Shown: piece after piece, positions 1-6,846 of the stretch
How the letters are laid out: each line of letters begins with the position of its first letter
Position numbering within the stretch: the stretch's first letter is position 1
Virus record (IMG/VR): IMGVR_UViG_3300040788_000016
Location: 1 to 30,122 of that record
Strand: one strand, 5' to 3'
DNA: 30,122 nt
From: a virus
Translations under genes and position numbers: made by a program
The notes under the pieces: generated by a model
Told to the model about the DNA's origin: nothing
Seen by the model: only the letters and a program-made list of their open reading frames with translations
Databases searched by the model: none

Positions 1-235
1 CGATCCCGCGGAACTTTCCAAGAGCCGTCATCACCGCGCCAACAAACGTACGCCCACTACCCCGCACCCTTCGCCCAGCCTGCCGGACATCAATGACGTA
101 ACGCACGTGGTCGCCGTCCTGGGTCATTGTGCATGACCACTTGTGCATGGTCGCAAGCAGGGCCACTGCCTGGTTAGCGTCGTGCAGGGGAGTCGGCGGC
201 GGGGTAATGCCGCCGCTGGGTCGGGGTCCGGGCAT
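1..235 (-). CDS. Hypothetical protein, cut by left window edge
   Basis: An open frame runs from an ATG at 235 to the edge of the window without a stop (78 codons visible). The start shares one base with the stop of the upstream excisionase-like gene (TAATG), which indicates translational coupling. The visible part begins MPGPRPSGG, has a Pro-rich N-terminus, then a stretch reading ALLATMHKWSCTM and a beta-rich basic segment (HVRYVIDVRQ). I do not recognise a family. Its position after the excisionase-like gene at the prophage end fits an accessory protein or something just before the integrase; it has no visible integrase motif. Confidence is for its being a real gene, not for any function. 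Confidence 0.6.
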   Translation of the reverse strand, partial: MPGPRPSGGITPPPTPLHDANQAVALLATMHKWSCTMTQDGDHVRYVIDVRQAGRRVRGSGRTFVGAVMTALGKFRGI

Positions 236-450
236 TATTGCACCTCCTGCTCTTCGAGCTTTCGACGCAGCCACTCTTCGGCGGATTTAACGGGGTACAG
301 CTTCAGCCGGCCGCCGAGCTTGATTGAGGGCGGAGGGTCGGCCAATCGGGCGAGAGTGCGTTCGTCCATGCCCAACGCTTCGGCCATGTCGGCGGTACGA
401 AGCGCCAGAGGCTGCGCCTGAATGCGCTGCTGCTTGATGTCGTGCTTCAT
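235..450 (-). CDS. Excisionase-like winged-helix DNA-binding protein
   Basis: A 71-residue protein. The core RTADMAEALGMDERTLARL (about residues 18-36) is a helix-turn-helix of the MerR/AlpA-excisionase kind. The wing-like IKLGGRLKLYPVKSAEEWL follows, matching the usual 'sGrlrfr..dveeWL' pattern of small phage excisionases and 'helix-turn-helix domain' proteins. The role would be binding near an att site to direct integrase towards excision, or acting as a small regulator. The start ATG at 450 has GAGG about 8 bases upstream. It sits at the far end of the early operon and is coupled to the next gene by TAATG. The integrase itself is not visible, so the excisionase role rests on fold and position. 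Confidence 0.7.
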   Translation of the reverse strand: MKHDIKQQRIQAQPLALRTADMAEALGMDERTLARLADPPPSIKLGGRLKLYPVKSAEEWLRRKLEEQEVQ

Positions 451-820
451 GATCTACCTCGCTTCGCTCGCTACCCAACCTGCCTGACCCAGAGCCGCTG
501 CGGGCGCACCGACCCCTAGGGCCGGTGCGGTCTGCCTTGCCCGTCGCCGAGCGGTCTGACCGGCTGGCGTGCGATTCGGACGTCGCCAGCTCTCACCCTG
601 TCCGGCCCCCTCATGGGCATTGGGATGGGCAGTGCGTCGGCGCCGACCCACCCGAGGGGGCGACGGCTGGTTCTCACCAGACGCCGGCCAGCCGCTACGA
701 CGACGCGGCTCCGAGTGCGACCCCCTGTCCCGCGGGACCACCGTGGGGGCGACGGGTGCCCATTACGTGGGCTATGTAATCCGCCTCACCCCGCTCTCGC
801 GGGCCGGGCGGGGGGTGCAG
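451..820. other. 370-base non-coding gap rich in inverted repeats
   Basis: No convincing gene lies between the secreted-protein gene and the excisionase-like gene. The stretch contains several inverted repeats. These include a stem-loop at 505-529, a perfect 12-base palindrome GTCCCGCGGGAC at 727-738, a small stem-loop CTGGT/ACCAG at 667-680, an ATTAC/GTAAT pair around 763-780, and an imperfect GC-rich stem at 787-817 just after the stop of the gene ending at 821. None is followed by a T-run on either strand, so I do not call an intrinsic terminator. It could be a regulatory leader for the excisionase operon, a protein-binding region, an RNA gene or a replication origin; the sequence alone does not decide. 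Confidence 0.45.
505..529. repeat. Stem-loop with 7-bp perfect outer stem
   Basis: CGCACCG (505-511) pairs with CGGTGCG (523-529). After one A/C mismatch, CCC and GGG of the inner CCCCTAGGG can continue the stem around a 3-base loop. No T-run follows on either side. It lies upstream of the excisionase-like gene on the minus strand. Confidence 0.4.
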
Positions 821-1483
821 TCATGGACTGGCGACCGGCTGCGTGACGGGGGTCAGCGGCTGCCCCTGGATCGCCGCGTCGATCTGGATGTGGTAGCGGT
901 CGGGGATCGCCTCGATCGCCGCGGTCACGTCCCGCAGAGCCTGGATCATGGCCGACTGCTGGGCCAGGATGACCTCTTGGTTGGCGATCATCTCGGCGGT
1001 CAGGTCCGCCAACTGGACCACATCATCGAGCGGTATCACGACCTCGCCCTCATCGCCTGGAGGTTCGGCGGGAGGGTCTTCGCCGGCGCCGTCATCGGCC
1101 GGCGGTTGTTGGATGTTGATGCTGGTGGCGAGCCGGTCGCGGATGCGGATGCCGCCATCGACCGAAGGAACCCGGATCAACGCGTTGACCACGGCGCCGT
1201 CGATGGTGCCCAGTCCGGCCAGCACCTGCGGGTCGTACACGAACGGCTTTGCATCGTCGATGGTCTCCCCGACGATCTGCCGGGCGTCGGGGTCCCAGAC
1301 CTGCCAGATCACGTCGTGGATCAGGTCGATCTCGGCGGCCGTCCCGACGATTCGGATCGACTCGGCCGAGCCGTCCGCGATGTAGAGGGTTTCCGGCGTC
1401 TCCAGCGTCTGGGCCTGGGCCGGGCAGACGCAGGTGGCGGCAATGATGCCCGCGATGGCGAGCGTGTGGGTGTGGCGGTTCAT
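821..1483 (-). CDS. Secreted protein of unknown function
   Basis: A 220-residue protein beginning MNRHTHTLAIAGIIAATC. A basic N-region, a hydrophobic core and a PAQAQ cleavage region at about residues 20-25 make a clear signal peptide. The mature part is acidic, with a low-complexity Pro/Asp/Glu stretch (DDGAGEDPPAEPPGDEGE) followed by an amphipathic helix (LTAEMIANQEVILAQQSAM) that could form a coiled coil. The start was chosen because ATG at 1483 overlaps the upstream stop as ATGA and gives the signal peptide; a longer reading adds 48 unlikely Arg/Pro-rich residues. A secreted protein inside a replication module is unusual. I recognise no family. Confidence 0.7.
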   Translation of the reverse strand: MNRHTHTLAIAGIIAATCVCPAQAQTLETPETLYIADGSAESIRIVGTAAEIDLIHDVIWQVWDPDARQIVGETIDDAKPFVYDPQVLAGLGTIDGAVVNALIRVPSVDGGIRIRDRLATSINIQQPPADDGAGEDPPAEPPGDEGEVVIPLDDVVQLADLTAEMIANQEVILAQQSAMIQALRDVTAAIEAIPDRYHIQIDAAIQGQPLTPVTQPVASP

Positions 1484-1908
1484 GGCGAGCTCTCGTCGGC
1501 CGGGGTGATCACGTACCGCTCGCGCCGGCCGAGGACGTGGAGCGGCATGGGCCCGTAGCGGGCCCAGAGTTTCTTGTTGCGTTTGAAGCTGGCCGTCTCG
1601 TGGCCTTTGACATCTTCCGCCCAGCACACCCCATCAAGGCCGACGACCACAAAGTCGACGGTGTAGCGGTTTTCCGGCACGCCGAGCATCACCGTGGTCT
1701 GCCGCAGCCAGCCGCGGATCACCCCGGCGGCAAGCTCGATGTCCAGCTGCGCGGCTCGCTTCATCTCCGCTTGGCTGTCGTAGACGATGCCGTTGTGGGT
1801 CCGCGCCCGCTTCCCAGCCTCATCAACCCGGACGCCGTACTTGTTCCGTCGCACCTGGTTGGACTGCTGCTGCATGTGCTTTGGCAGGTCGGATGATCGG
1901 ATCGGCAT
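1480..1908 (-). CDS. DUF1064 PD-(D/E)XK nuclease
   Basis: A 142-residue protein with the DUF1064 pattern. NKYGVRV is followed by YDSQAEMKRAAQLD, an I-x-x-W strand region (GVIRGWLRQ), then YTVDFVVV and WAEDVKGHET, and a C-terminal KRNKKLWARYG helix. The Glu in DSQAE, the Asp of TVDF and the D-V-K of AEDVKG match the catalytic Glu/Asp/(D/E)xK set of restriction-like nucleases. DUF1064 proteins occur in phage replication modules and are thought to be branched-DNA nucleases or Holliday junction resolvases; that activity is from the family, not shown here. It is coupled at both ends: TGATG with the upstream gene and ATGA with the downstream one. Confidence 0.85.
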   Translation of the reverse strand: MPIRSSDLPKHMQQQSNQVRRNKYGVRVDEAGKRARTHNGIVYDSQAEMKRAAQLDIELAAGVIRGWLRQTTVMLGVPENRYTVDFVVVGLDGVCWAEDVKGHETASFKRNKKLWARYGPMPLHVLGRRERYVITPADESSP

Positions 1909-2195
1909 CAGAACCCCACCTCCTCGCGGACCCGCTTCGCGGAGTGGTCCTCGGCGTCGAATAGCGGTCGCATGTCATCGGTCCGGTAGGCCGGATCGCC
2001 AGCGTCGCGTGACTGGTCCACCCCCATCTCGCGCACCTCCACGGTCCACCGCGTGTGGACCTGCAGGTGCTGGGCCAGCAGGTCGGCGATGCGCCGGTCA
2101 GTGCCATCGACGAGCCCGCGGCACAGTCGCGGTGCGAGCGGCAGCCAGTCGTTCAACTGCTCGATCCAGACGCCGTAGCGAATGCGGGCGCTCAC
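1908..2195 (-). CDS. Small phage protein of unknown function
   Basis: A 95-residue protein starting SARIRYGVWIEQLNDWLPL after a GTG. GTG at 2195 overlaps the upstream stop as GTGA, the same coupling used elsewhere in this operon; an upstream in-frame extension is Arg/Gly-rich and lies over the zinc-ribbon gene, so it was rejected. Content is mixed alpha/beta, with a central helix DRRIADLLAQHLQVH and a strand TRWTVEVREMG. The C-terminus is charged. The pattern (W..R..DGTD..IADLLA..L.....R..VEVRE) suggests a soluble regulatory or replication accessory protein, but I do not recognise the family. Confidence 0.6.
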   Translation of the reverse strand: MSARIRYGVWIEQLNDWLPLAPRLCRGLVDGTDRRIADLLAQHLQVHTRWTVEVREMGVDQSRDAGDPAYRTDDMRPLFDAEDHSAKRVREEVGF

Positions 2196-2497
2196 GCTGC
2201 CACCCCCTTGCGGAGCAGCGGCGACCACATGCAGCCGCAGTCGGGGCACTCCAGCTGCCGGCCCTCGTCGGCGAGCTCCGCCGCATCGCCGCCGCAGTCG
2301 GGGCAGGCCGGCCACGGCCGGCGATCCTCGTAGGGTCCGCGGTCGCCGCTGTCGCGGTAGCAGGGCGGCGTGGCGAGGCCGGCATCTAGGTGCCGGTCCA
2401 CACGCTCACAGCAGGCCGGGCAGCAGGTGTAATCAGCCATCGGCGACCGCGAGCCGGTGGTCAGGCTGCCGCAGGCGTTGCAGTGGTAGACCTTCAC
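2192..2497 (-). CDS. Multi-zinc-ribbon protein
   Basis: A 101-residue protein with several Cys pairs: CNAC (6-9), CCPACC (25-30), CPDC (65-68) and CPDC (84-87). This arrangement would make about two zinc-binding ribbons. Small Cys-rich proteins of this type are common between primase and nuclease genes of phages, where they may bind nucleic acid or protein partners; the exact role is unknown. The start ATG at 2497 overlaps the prim-pol stop as ATGA. The end overlaps the next gene as GTGA. Confidence 0.7.
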   Translation of the reverse strand: MKVYHCNACGSLTTGSRSPMADYTCCPACCERVDRHLDAGLATPPCYRDSGDRGPYEDRRPWPACPDCGGDAAELADEGRQLECPDCGCMWSPLLRKGVAA

Positions 2498-3327
2498 GCC
2501 GCCCTCCGATCTTCCTTGAGCCGGGCTCCGAGCTCGCCCGCCGACGCCACCTTCTGCAGGGCATCCTGCCGCTTGTGGTCGAGCTCACGCTCGGACCACT
2601 CGGGTGAGCACTTCGCCGCGTTGAACCACGCCATCACGCGCCACCAGGCCGCGTCGTCGAGGCCAAACCGCCAGCACTCGACCGCCGCCTGGAACGTCTG
2701 GTTGTGCCCGCCCGACCCGCTCACCGCGTCAGGCAGATGCTGCAAGTACCGGCGGCATCGACTCTCCCGCTGGCCCATCGTCACGTCGGCCGGCGTGCTG
2801 CTGCCCTCCCCGGCTGGGGCCCGCCGGGGCACGACCAGCAGCCAGTCGGGTAGCGGGGCCAGCGGCAGGACGTGGGGCGGGATGGTCCACCGATACGGTT
2901 CGGCGGTGTCCGGGTGGATGCTGCCGGGGTAGACCACCTGTCCGCCGTCGCCGCGGAGGTCCACGTTAGCCAGCTTGCCGCCGTCGCGTCCCCGCAGTGT
3001 GCCGCAGCGGTTGCCCAGCGGCTGGGCCGAGCGGTAGTACAGGTGCCAGCCCCCGCTGCCGGTCCGCACGGTGGGCGTCGCCGGCAGGTCGGTCAACTGC
3101 AGGTCGGCGCCAGCGTCGAGGTCCACGACGTAGACCCCTCCGCTGACCGTGCCGGTGCGGAGGCCGAGGTTGCGACCCTCGGCAAGCCACCGCCGGATGC
3201 TGATGTCGCTCGGCGGCGTCGAGGTGGTCTGCCATCCGGGGAGCACCGGCACCTTGCCGTCGAGTGGGGTGAGTGTCCAGCCGCGGGCCAGGGCGGCCAT
3301 TGCTTCGATGTGGAGGAGGTCAGGCAT
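2494..3327 (-). CDS. Bifunctional DNA primase/polymerase (prim-pol, AEP superfamily)
   Basis: A 277-residue protein with the N-terminal prim-pol domain of archaeo-eukaryotic primases. VYVVDLDAG (about 65-73) carries the DxD metal-binding pair, GGWHLYY (92-98) the conserved His, and NVDLRGDGGQVVYPGS (121-136) the third motif with Asp and the glycine-rich nucleotide loop. This domain makes primers and can extend them. The C-terminal 80 residues (RESRCRRYLQHLPDAVSGSGGHNQTF...) resemble the alpha-helical segment that often follows prim-pol domains. There is no fused helicase; the separate SF2 helicase 0.8 kb upstream in the operon may supply that. The ATG directly abuts the DnaA-like gene's TAG. 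Confidence 0.9.
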   Translation of the reverse strand: MPDLLHIEAMAALARGWTLTPLDGKVPVLPGWQTTSTPPSDISIRRWLAEGRNLGLRTGTVSGGVYVVDLDAGADLQLTDLPATPTVRTGSGGWHLYYRSAQPLGNRCGTLRGRDGGKLANVDLRGDGGQVVYPGSIHPDTAEPYRWTIPPHVLPLAPLPDWLLVVPRRAPAGEGSSTPADVTMGQRESRCRRYLQHLPDAVSGSGGHNQTFQAAVECWRFGLDDAAWWRVMAWFNAAKCSPEWSERELDHKRQDALQKVASAGELGARLKEDRRAA

Positions 3328-3732
3328 CTATCCTTCGCTCCTCACCGCGGCCAGCTTTTCCAGCAGGTCGATGCGTAGCTCCAGCTTCTCTAGCCGCTGC
3401 TCCAGCGGGCTGGGGATGTCCCGGTGCTGCTCGGCGAGTTCCTCGGCCAGCCGCCGCACCTGGTCTACCCGGCTGTCCTCGCCCATCGCGTCGAGCGTGG
3501 CGACCACCGTCGAGTGCGAGCGGTAGCCGACGTGGTTGGCGATCTGCCACAGGCTCCAGCCGCCCTGCCGCAACACACAGGCGGCAAGTTGGCGGGCGGT
3601 GGCGACCGGTCCGCTCCGCTGCTTGCTCGATGTCACGGCGAGCGTGCCGCGGTCCACGCCGGCGACCTGCTCGGCCGCTTCGATAACCAGTGAGGGCGGG
3701 GGCTTTCGGAGTTGTTGGGGTACGGCAGGCAT
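3328..3732 (-). CDS. DnaA domain IV-like DNA-binding protein
   Basis: A 134-residue protein. The N-terminal ~85 residues match the DnaA C-terminal domain: a helix ending ARQLAACVLRQGG (46-58), then SLWQIANHVGYRSHSTVVAT (60-79), where IGxxxGxRxHSTV is the DnaA signature that contacts DnaA boxes. No AAA+ ATPase domain is present. A C-terminal heptad-rich segment (LEQRLEKLELRIDLLEKL, about 111-128) looks like a coiled coil for dimerisation. It could recognise the phage origin and recruit the helicase or primase, or act as a regulator; the role is inferred. Coupled upstream to the HNH gene by TGATG. Confidence 0.75.
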   Translation of the reverse strand: MPAVPQQLRKPPPSLVIEAAEQVAGVDRGTLAVTSSKQRSGPVATARQLAACVLRQGGWSLWQIANHVGYRSHSTVVATLDAMGEDSRVDQVRRLAEELAEQHRDIPSPLEQRLEKLELRIDLLEKLAAVRSEG

Positions 3733-4133
3733 CAGAAGGGCGGCTCCTCTTCGGGTGTCATTACCGACGCCTCGACTCGCAGCCGCGCCCGCCGGCGGTT
3801 GCCCTCGGCGACGTTCGCCGCGGGGGTGGTCTGCACCAGGCGGTCGGGATTGACGTCGCCCGACAGTGGATCACCGCCGTCGGGGCCGGGCAGGTGGTGC
3901 ACGTGCATGCCGTCCAGCAGGGGGCCGTTGAAGATGAGGTAGCTGACCCGGTGAGCCCACCACATCCGCGAGCCGAGCCTGAACTGGCCGTAGCCTTTTT
4001 CATTGACGTGGCCCTGCCAGAGCCACGCCCCGGTGTCGGGATCGACCTGGACCATCCGCATGAACCGATGGATGTCCGCGGCGGTGGGGCGGTAGTCCGA
4101 GCCGTGGGATGGGGAGAGCTTGAACCGGCTCAC
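3732..4133 (-). CDS. HNH endonuclease (HNH_3-type)
   Basis: A 133-residue protein. Features are TGAWLWQGHVNEKGYGQFRL (35-54), AHRVSY (60-65), then MHVHHLPGPD (76-85), NPDRLV (95-100) and N107 in PAANV. The HH pair, Asn-Pro and final Asn fit the HNH metal-finger of phage and homing-type endonucleases. It sits within the replication operon, coupled by ATGA to the helicase gene and TGATG to the DnaA-like gene. It could be a free-standing homing nuclease or a functional replication/repair nuclease; tight coupling on both sides favours a fixed phage gene over a recent insertion. Confidence 0.82.
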   Translation of the reverse strand: MSRFKLSPSHGSDYRPTAADIHRFMRMVQVDPDTGAWLWQGHVNEKGYGQFRLGSRMWWAHRVSYLIFNGPLLDGMHVHHLPGPDGGDPLSGDVNPDRLVQTTPAANVAEGNRRRARLRVEASVMTPEEEPPF

Positions 4134-5875
4134 GCTGCCACCGCCTCTCGCTCGGCCGGTGCCGGGGCGTCGTCAGGACGCTGCCAGCCGTTGGCTGCGA
4201 TGCGGTCGATGATCTCGCTGGCCGTCTCGAAGTAGATGTTGGTGTCGTAGCCGAACCGCTTGAGGATGTTGGCCTGCTTCGGCGTGCAGAGCCCAGCCTT
4301 GCGACGGGCGAAGATGGTGTCGAGCACCTTCTTGCCCTCCTCGAACGTGAGGGCGTCGGGGTCGTAGTCCGCCTTCACCAGCTGGGCCCGCTGCTTCGCC
4401 GTAAGCTCCCGCCCGCTGGGGATCAGCGTCGGGGCTGGGGCTTCGATTTGCAGGGCGTCGAACGGATCGACAGACCGGTGTGAGTAGCCGACGCTGCCCT
4501 TGACCCCGCGGCGCCGCTCCCGCTCGCGGGCCTCGCGCTCCCGAGCCTCCGCGGCCTGCTGGGCCTTCTCCCGAGCCTGCCGCCGCTGCTCCTCTTCCTC
4601 GGCCTCATCGAGCAGCGAAGTAATATCTTCGGCCGGCCGATCTTTGGCCATTGCCTTGGCCGATTCGACCGCCGCCTCGCTGTAGTCGCCGCCCAGCACG
4701 TCGGCGGCCATGACCAGCTTGTGCCGGCCGGCGTTGCCCTCGAAGTCGAGCACCAGCAGGTCGGGCTTGTCGGACGCGGCGATGGCGGCCCGTCGGCCGG
4801 CGGGATCGTCGGCAAGCTCCGGGCGGTCTACCAGTCCCGGCAGCGGGCGAGTCCCGCGGCCCAGGCACTGCGTGTAGAGCGGCTCGCTCTTGGTCGGCCG
4901 AGCCATGACGACACAGCCGATCTGCGGCTCGTCGAAGCCCTCGGTCGCGACGCCCACGTTGGCCAGGTACTGGATTTCGCCGCGATTGAGCGCCTCGAAG
5001 ATGCGGCGCCGCTCGTCCTTCGGCGTCTTGCCGCTGACGTGGGCGGCAATGTCGTCATCGCCGCGGTACCGCCCGATGATCCACGCCAGCCGCTGGGCCT
5101 GCTTGACCGTCGCCGCAAAGATCAGGGTCGGACGGTCGCCGGCAAGCTCGACCGTCGCCTTGGCCACGCCGTGCAGCGATTCCTCCTCCTCCAGGACCTC
5201 CGCCAACTCGGCCCGGTTGAGGTCGCCGCCGGTGGTCCGCACGTTCGACAGGTCGATGCTCTGCACATCCACCACCTGCTGGCGGACGGGCACCAGCCAG
5301 CCATCACGCACGGCGGGGGCGATGCCGTAGACGTACGGGGCCGAGTCGAACACCCGGCCCATCGCGGCCTTGTCCGCCCGCCGCGGCGTGGCGGTGACGC
5401 CCAATGTCACCAGCCGCTCGTGCTGTTGGAAGTGGTCGATGACCCTCCTGTAAGTGGTTGCTGTCGCGTGGTGGGCCTCGTCGATCACCAGCAGCCCGAA
5501 CTCGTCGGGGTTGAATCGCTCCATCCGCAGCCCGCCCTGGAACTTGGCGTTGAGGGTTTGGACGCTGCTGACCACCACTTTGTCGGGCCCGAGGATGCCC
5601 GCCGAGGCCGCCCAGTCCTCGGCCATCTCGATGCCGACGTGCTCGCCCGTCGCCGCCTCCAGCTTCGCCGCGGCCTGCCGGATCAACTCGTCACGGTGGG
5701 CGATGACCATGACCCGCAGGTCCGGCCGCCGCTCCAGCGACAGCCGGCTCACCTCCGAGAAGATGACCGTCTTGCCCAGCCCCGTGGCGAGCGTCAGCAG
5801 AACCGACCGGTGGTCCACCAGGGAGCGGCGAGCCGCGTCGATGGCTTCGGATTGGTAGGGACGCGGGACGAACAT
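4130..5875 (-). CDS. Superfamily 2 DEAH-box DNA helicase
   Basis: A 581-residue ATP-dependent helicase of the SSL2/RecG-like SF2 type. Motifs: Walker A ATGLGKT (30-36), DEAH (132-135), TATP (161-164), and the motif VI arginine-finger region QCLGRGTRP (336-344). A C-terminal extension rich in Lys/Arg/Glu (about 465-500) is followed by LTAKQRAQLV and a segment LCTPKQANILKRFGY seen in phage replicative helicases. It probably unwinds DNA at the origin or fork with the prim-pol. The start ATG at 5875 was chosen because it overlaps the upstream stop as TGATG; an extended reading to 6112 adds 79 Arg-rich residues that overlie the ParB-like gene. Confidence 0.92.
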   Translation of the reverse strand: MFVPRPYQSEAIDAARRSLVDHRSVLLTLATGLGKTVIFSEVSRLSLERRPDLRVMVIAHRDELIRQAAAKLEAATGEHVGIEMAEDWAASAGILGPDKVVVSSVQTLNAKFQGGLRMERFNPDEFGLLVIDEAHHATATTYRRVIDHFQQHERLVTLGVTATPRRADKAAMGRVFDSAPYVYGIAPAVRDGWLVPVRQQVVDVQSIDLSNVRTTGGDLNRAELAEVLEEEESLHGVAKATVELAGDRPTLIFAATVKQAQRLAWIIGRYRGDDDIAAHVSGKTPKDERRRIFEALNRGEIQYLANVGVATEGFDEPQIGCVVMARPTKSEPLYTQCLGRGTRPLPGLVDRPELADDPAGRRAAIAASDKPDLLVLDFEGNAGRHKLVMAADVLGGDYSEAAVESAKAMAKDRPAEDITSLLDEAEEEEQRRQAREKAQQAAEAREREARERERRRGVKGSVGYSHRSVDPFDALQIEAPAPTLIPSGRELTAKQRAQLVKADYDPDALTFEEGKKVLDTIFARRKAGLCTPKQANILKRFGYDTNIYFETASEIIDRIAANGWQRPDDAPAPAEREAVAA

Positions 5876-6807
5876 CAGCCGTTCGCCTCCTTCCACTTCC
5901 GCCACGCCGCGGCGACGACGAAGCCGCCCTGTCGGCAGCTGACGCACCCGTCGCCCTTGCAGCGAGGACACAGGGCGTGAGGCTTGGCCGCCCGCAGGTC
6001 CTTGGCGAGTTCGTCGGCCCGCCTGACGAGTCCGCCTCCGACGCCGCTCGCTCCGCGCACCTCGGTGAGCGCCGCGACCGTCGCGTGCATGCGCTTGGCG
6101 AGCGCCACACACTGATTGATCTGGTCGTTCACGTCGCCGAAGCGTTCAGCGAGTTCGTCGGTGAGTTCGTGCCCCTCGCGGTCGGTCGGCGCGGTCGGTC
6201 GGGGCTGCTTCAGATCGCTGAGCCAATCGTCGCCACCATCCTCATCACCGTCGGCGTCCGTTCCAGCACCGGGCGCTTCCGGGGCGGCTTGACGGTCGTG
6301 AGAAGCCGAATCGGCGTTTGCAGGCCCTGGGGGCGGTTCAGAGTGGCAACCGTTGCCAGCGGAAGAAGCTTGATGGGGCTGGCGTAGCTTGCTCACGAAC
6401 GTGTGGCTGACCCCCACATGGTCGGCAACGGCCCGGTCGGACATGCCCCGGCACTTCGGGTTGGCCAGTGCCAGTTCGACGGCCCGCTGCTTGTCGGCGT
6501 TGGTCCGCTTGAGCCCGTGCCGGGCGTTGGCTCCCGCCGCCAACCACTCGGCGTCCTGCCGGTCGCCAGGCTGCGAGGCGACTTCGGCGGCGCTAACTCC
6601 CGCCTGCTGGTACGCGGCCAGGCGGTGGAAGCCCGACCACAACCAGTAGGTGTTGCCCTGCTGGACCACATCCAGCGGCGGAAGCGTGTCGCCCCGCTCG
6701 ATGGCTTCGGCGAGTTCATCAACGTGCTCGGGGTCCAGACCATCCTCGCGAGCCTGCATCGACTCGGGGTGACTGATCTGGCTCAGATTCAACATCAACT
6801 CGGGCAT
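5875..6807 (-). CDS. ParB/Spo0J-like protein with C-terminal zinc knuckle
   Basis: A 310-residue protein. The N-terminal ParB/sulfiredoxin-type domain includes LPPLDVVQQG (42-51) and WSGFHRLAAY (57-66), where GxHR is the nucleotide-binding motif of ParB proteins. A helix-turn-helix, MSDRAVADHVGVSHTFVSKL (122-141), follows. Next come a Pro/Asp-rich linker, a helical region and a terminal CPRCKGDGCVSC (280-291) that looks like a DnaJ-type zinc knuckle. ParB-like proteins in phages regulate transcription or modify or nick DNA; partitioning is unlikely without ParA. It lies between Gp157 and the helicase. A modest AAGGA lies about 10 bases before the ATG. Confidence 0.82.
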   Translation of the reverse strand: MPELMLNLSQISHPESMQAREDGLDPEHVDELAEAIERGDTLPPLDVVQQGNTYWLWSGFHRLAAYQQAGVSAAEVASQPGDRQDAEWLAAGANARHGLKRTNADKQRAVELALANPKCRGMSDRAVADHVGVSHTFVSKLRQPHQASSAGNGCHSEPPPGPANADSASHDRQAAPEAPGAGTDADGDEDGGDDWLSDLKQPRPTAPTDREGHELTDELAERFGDVNDQINQCVALAKRMHATVAALTEVRGASGVGGGLVRRADELAKDLRAAKPHALCPRCKGDGCVSCRQGGFVVAAAWRKWKEANG

Positions 6808-6846
6808 GTCCGGTCGGTCCTTCGGTCGGGGTCGGGGTATGCGGGG

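Noticed and set aside
505-529. Intrinsic terminator call for the stem-loop
   Set aside because: The stem is strong but no T-run follows on either strand.
569-1558. Plus-strand open frame of 329 codons across the non-coding gap and the secreted-protein gene
   Set aside because: Arg/Asp-rich composition with no family features, and it covers a gene with a clear signal peptide and coupled start on the other strand.
4721-5980. Plus-strand open frame of 419 codons opposite the helicase
   Set aside because: Antisense shadow; its sequence is Arg/Gly/Asp/His-rich without motifs, while the minus strand carries all SF2 helicase motifs.
5876-6112. N-terminal extension of the helicase
   Set aside because: The 79 extra residues are Arg-rich and overlie the zinc-knuckle end of the ParB-like gene; the ATG at 5875 has a TGATG coupled start and begins with the usual helicase N-terminus.
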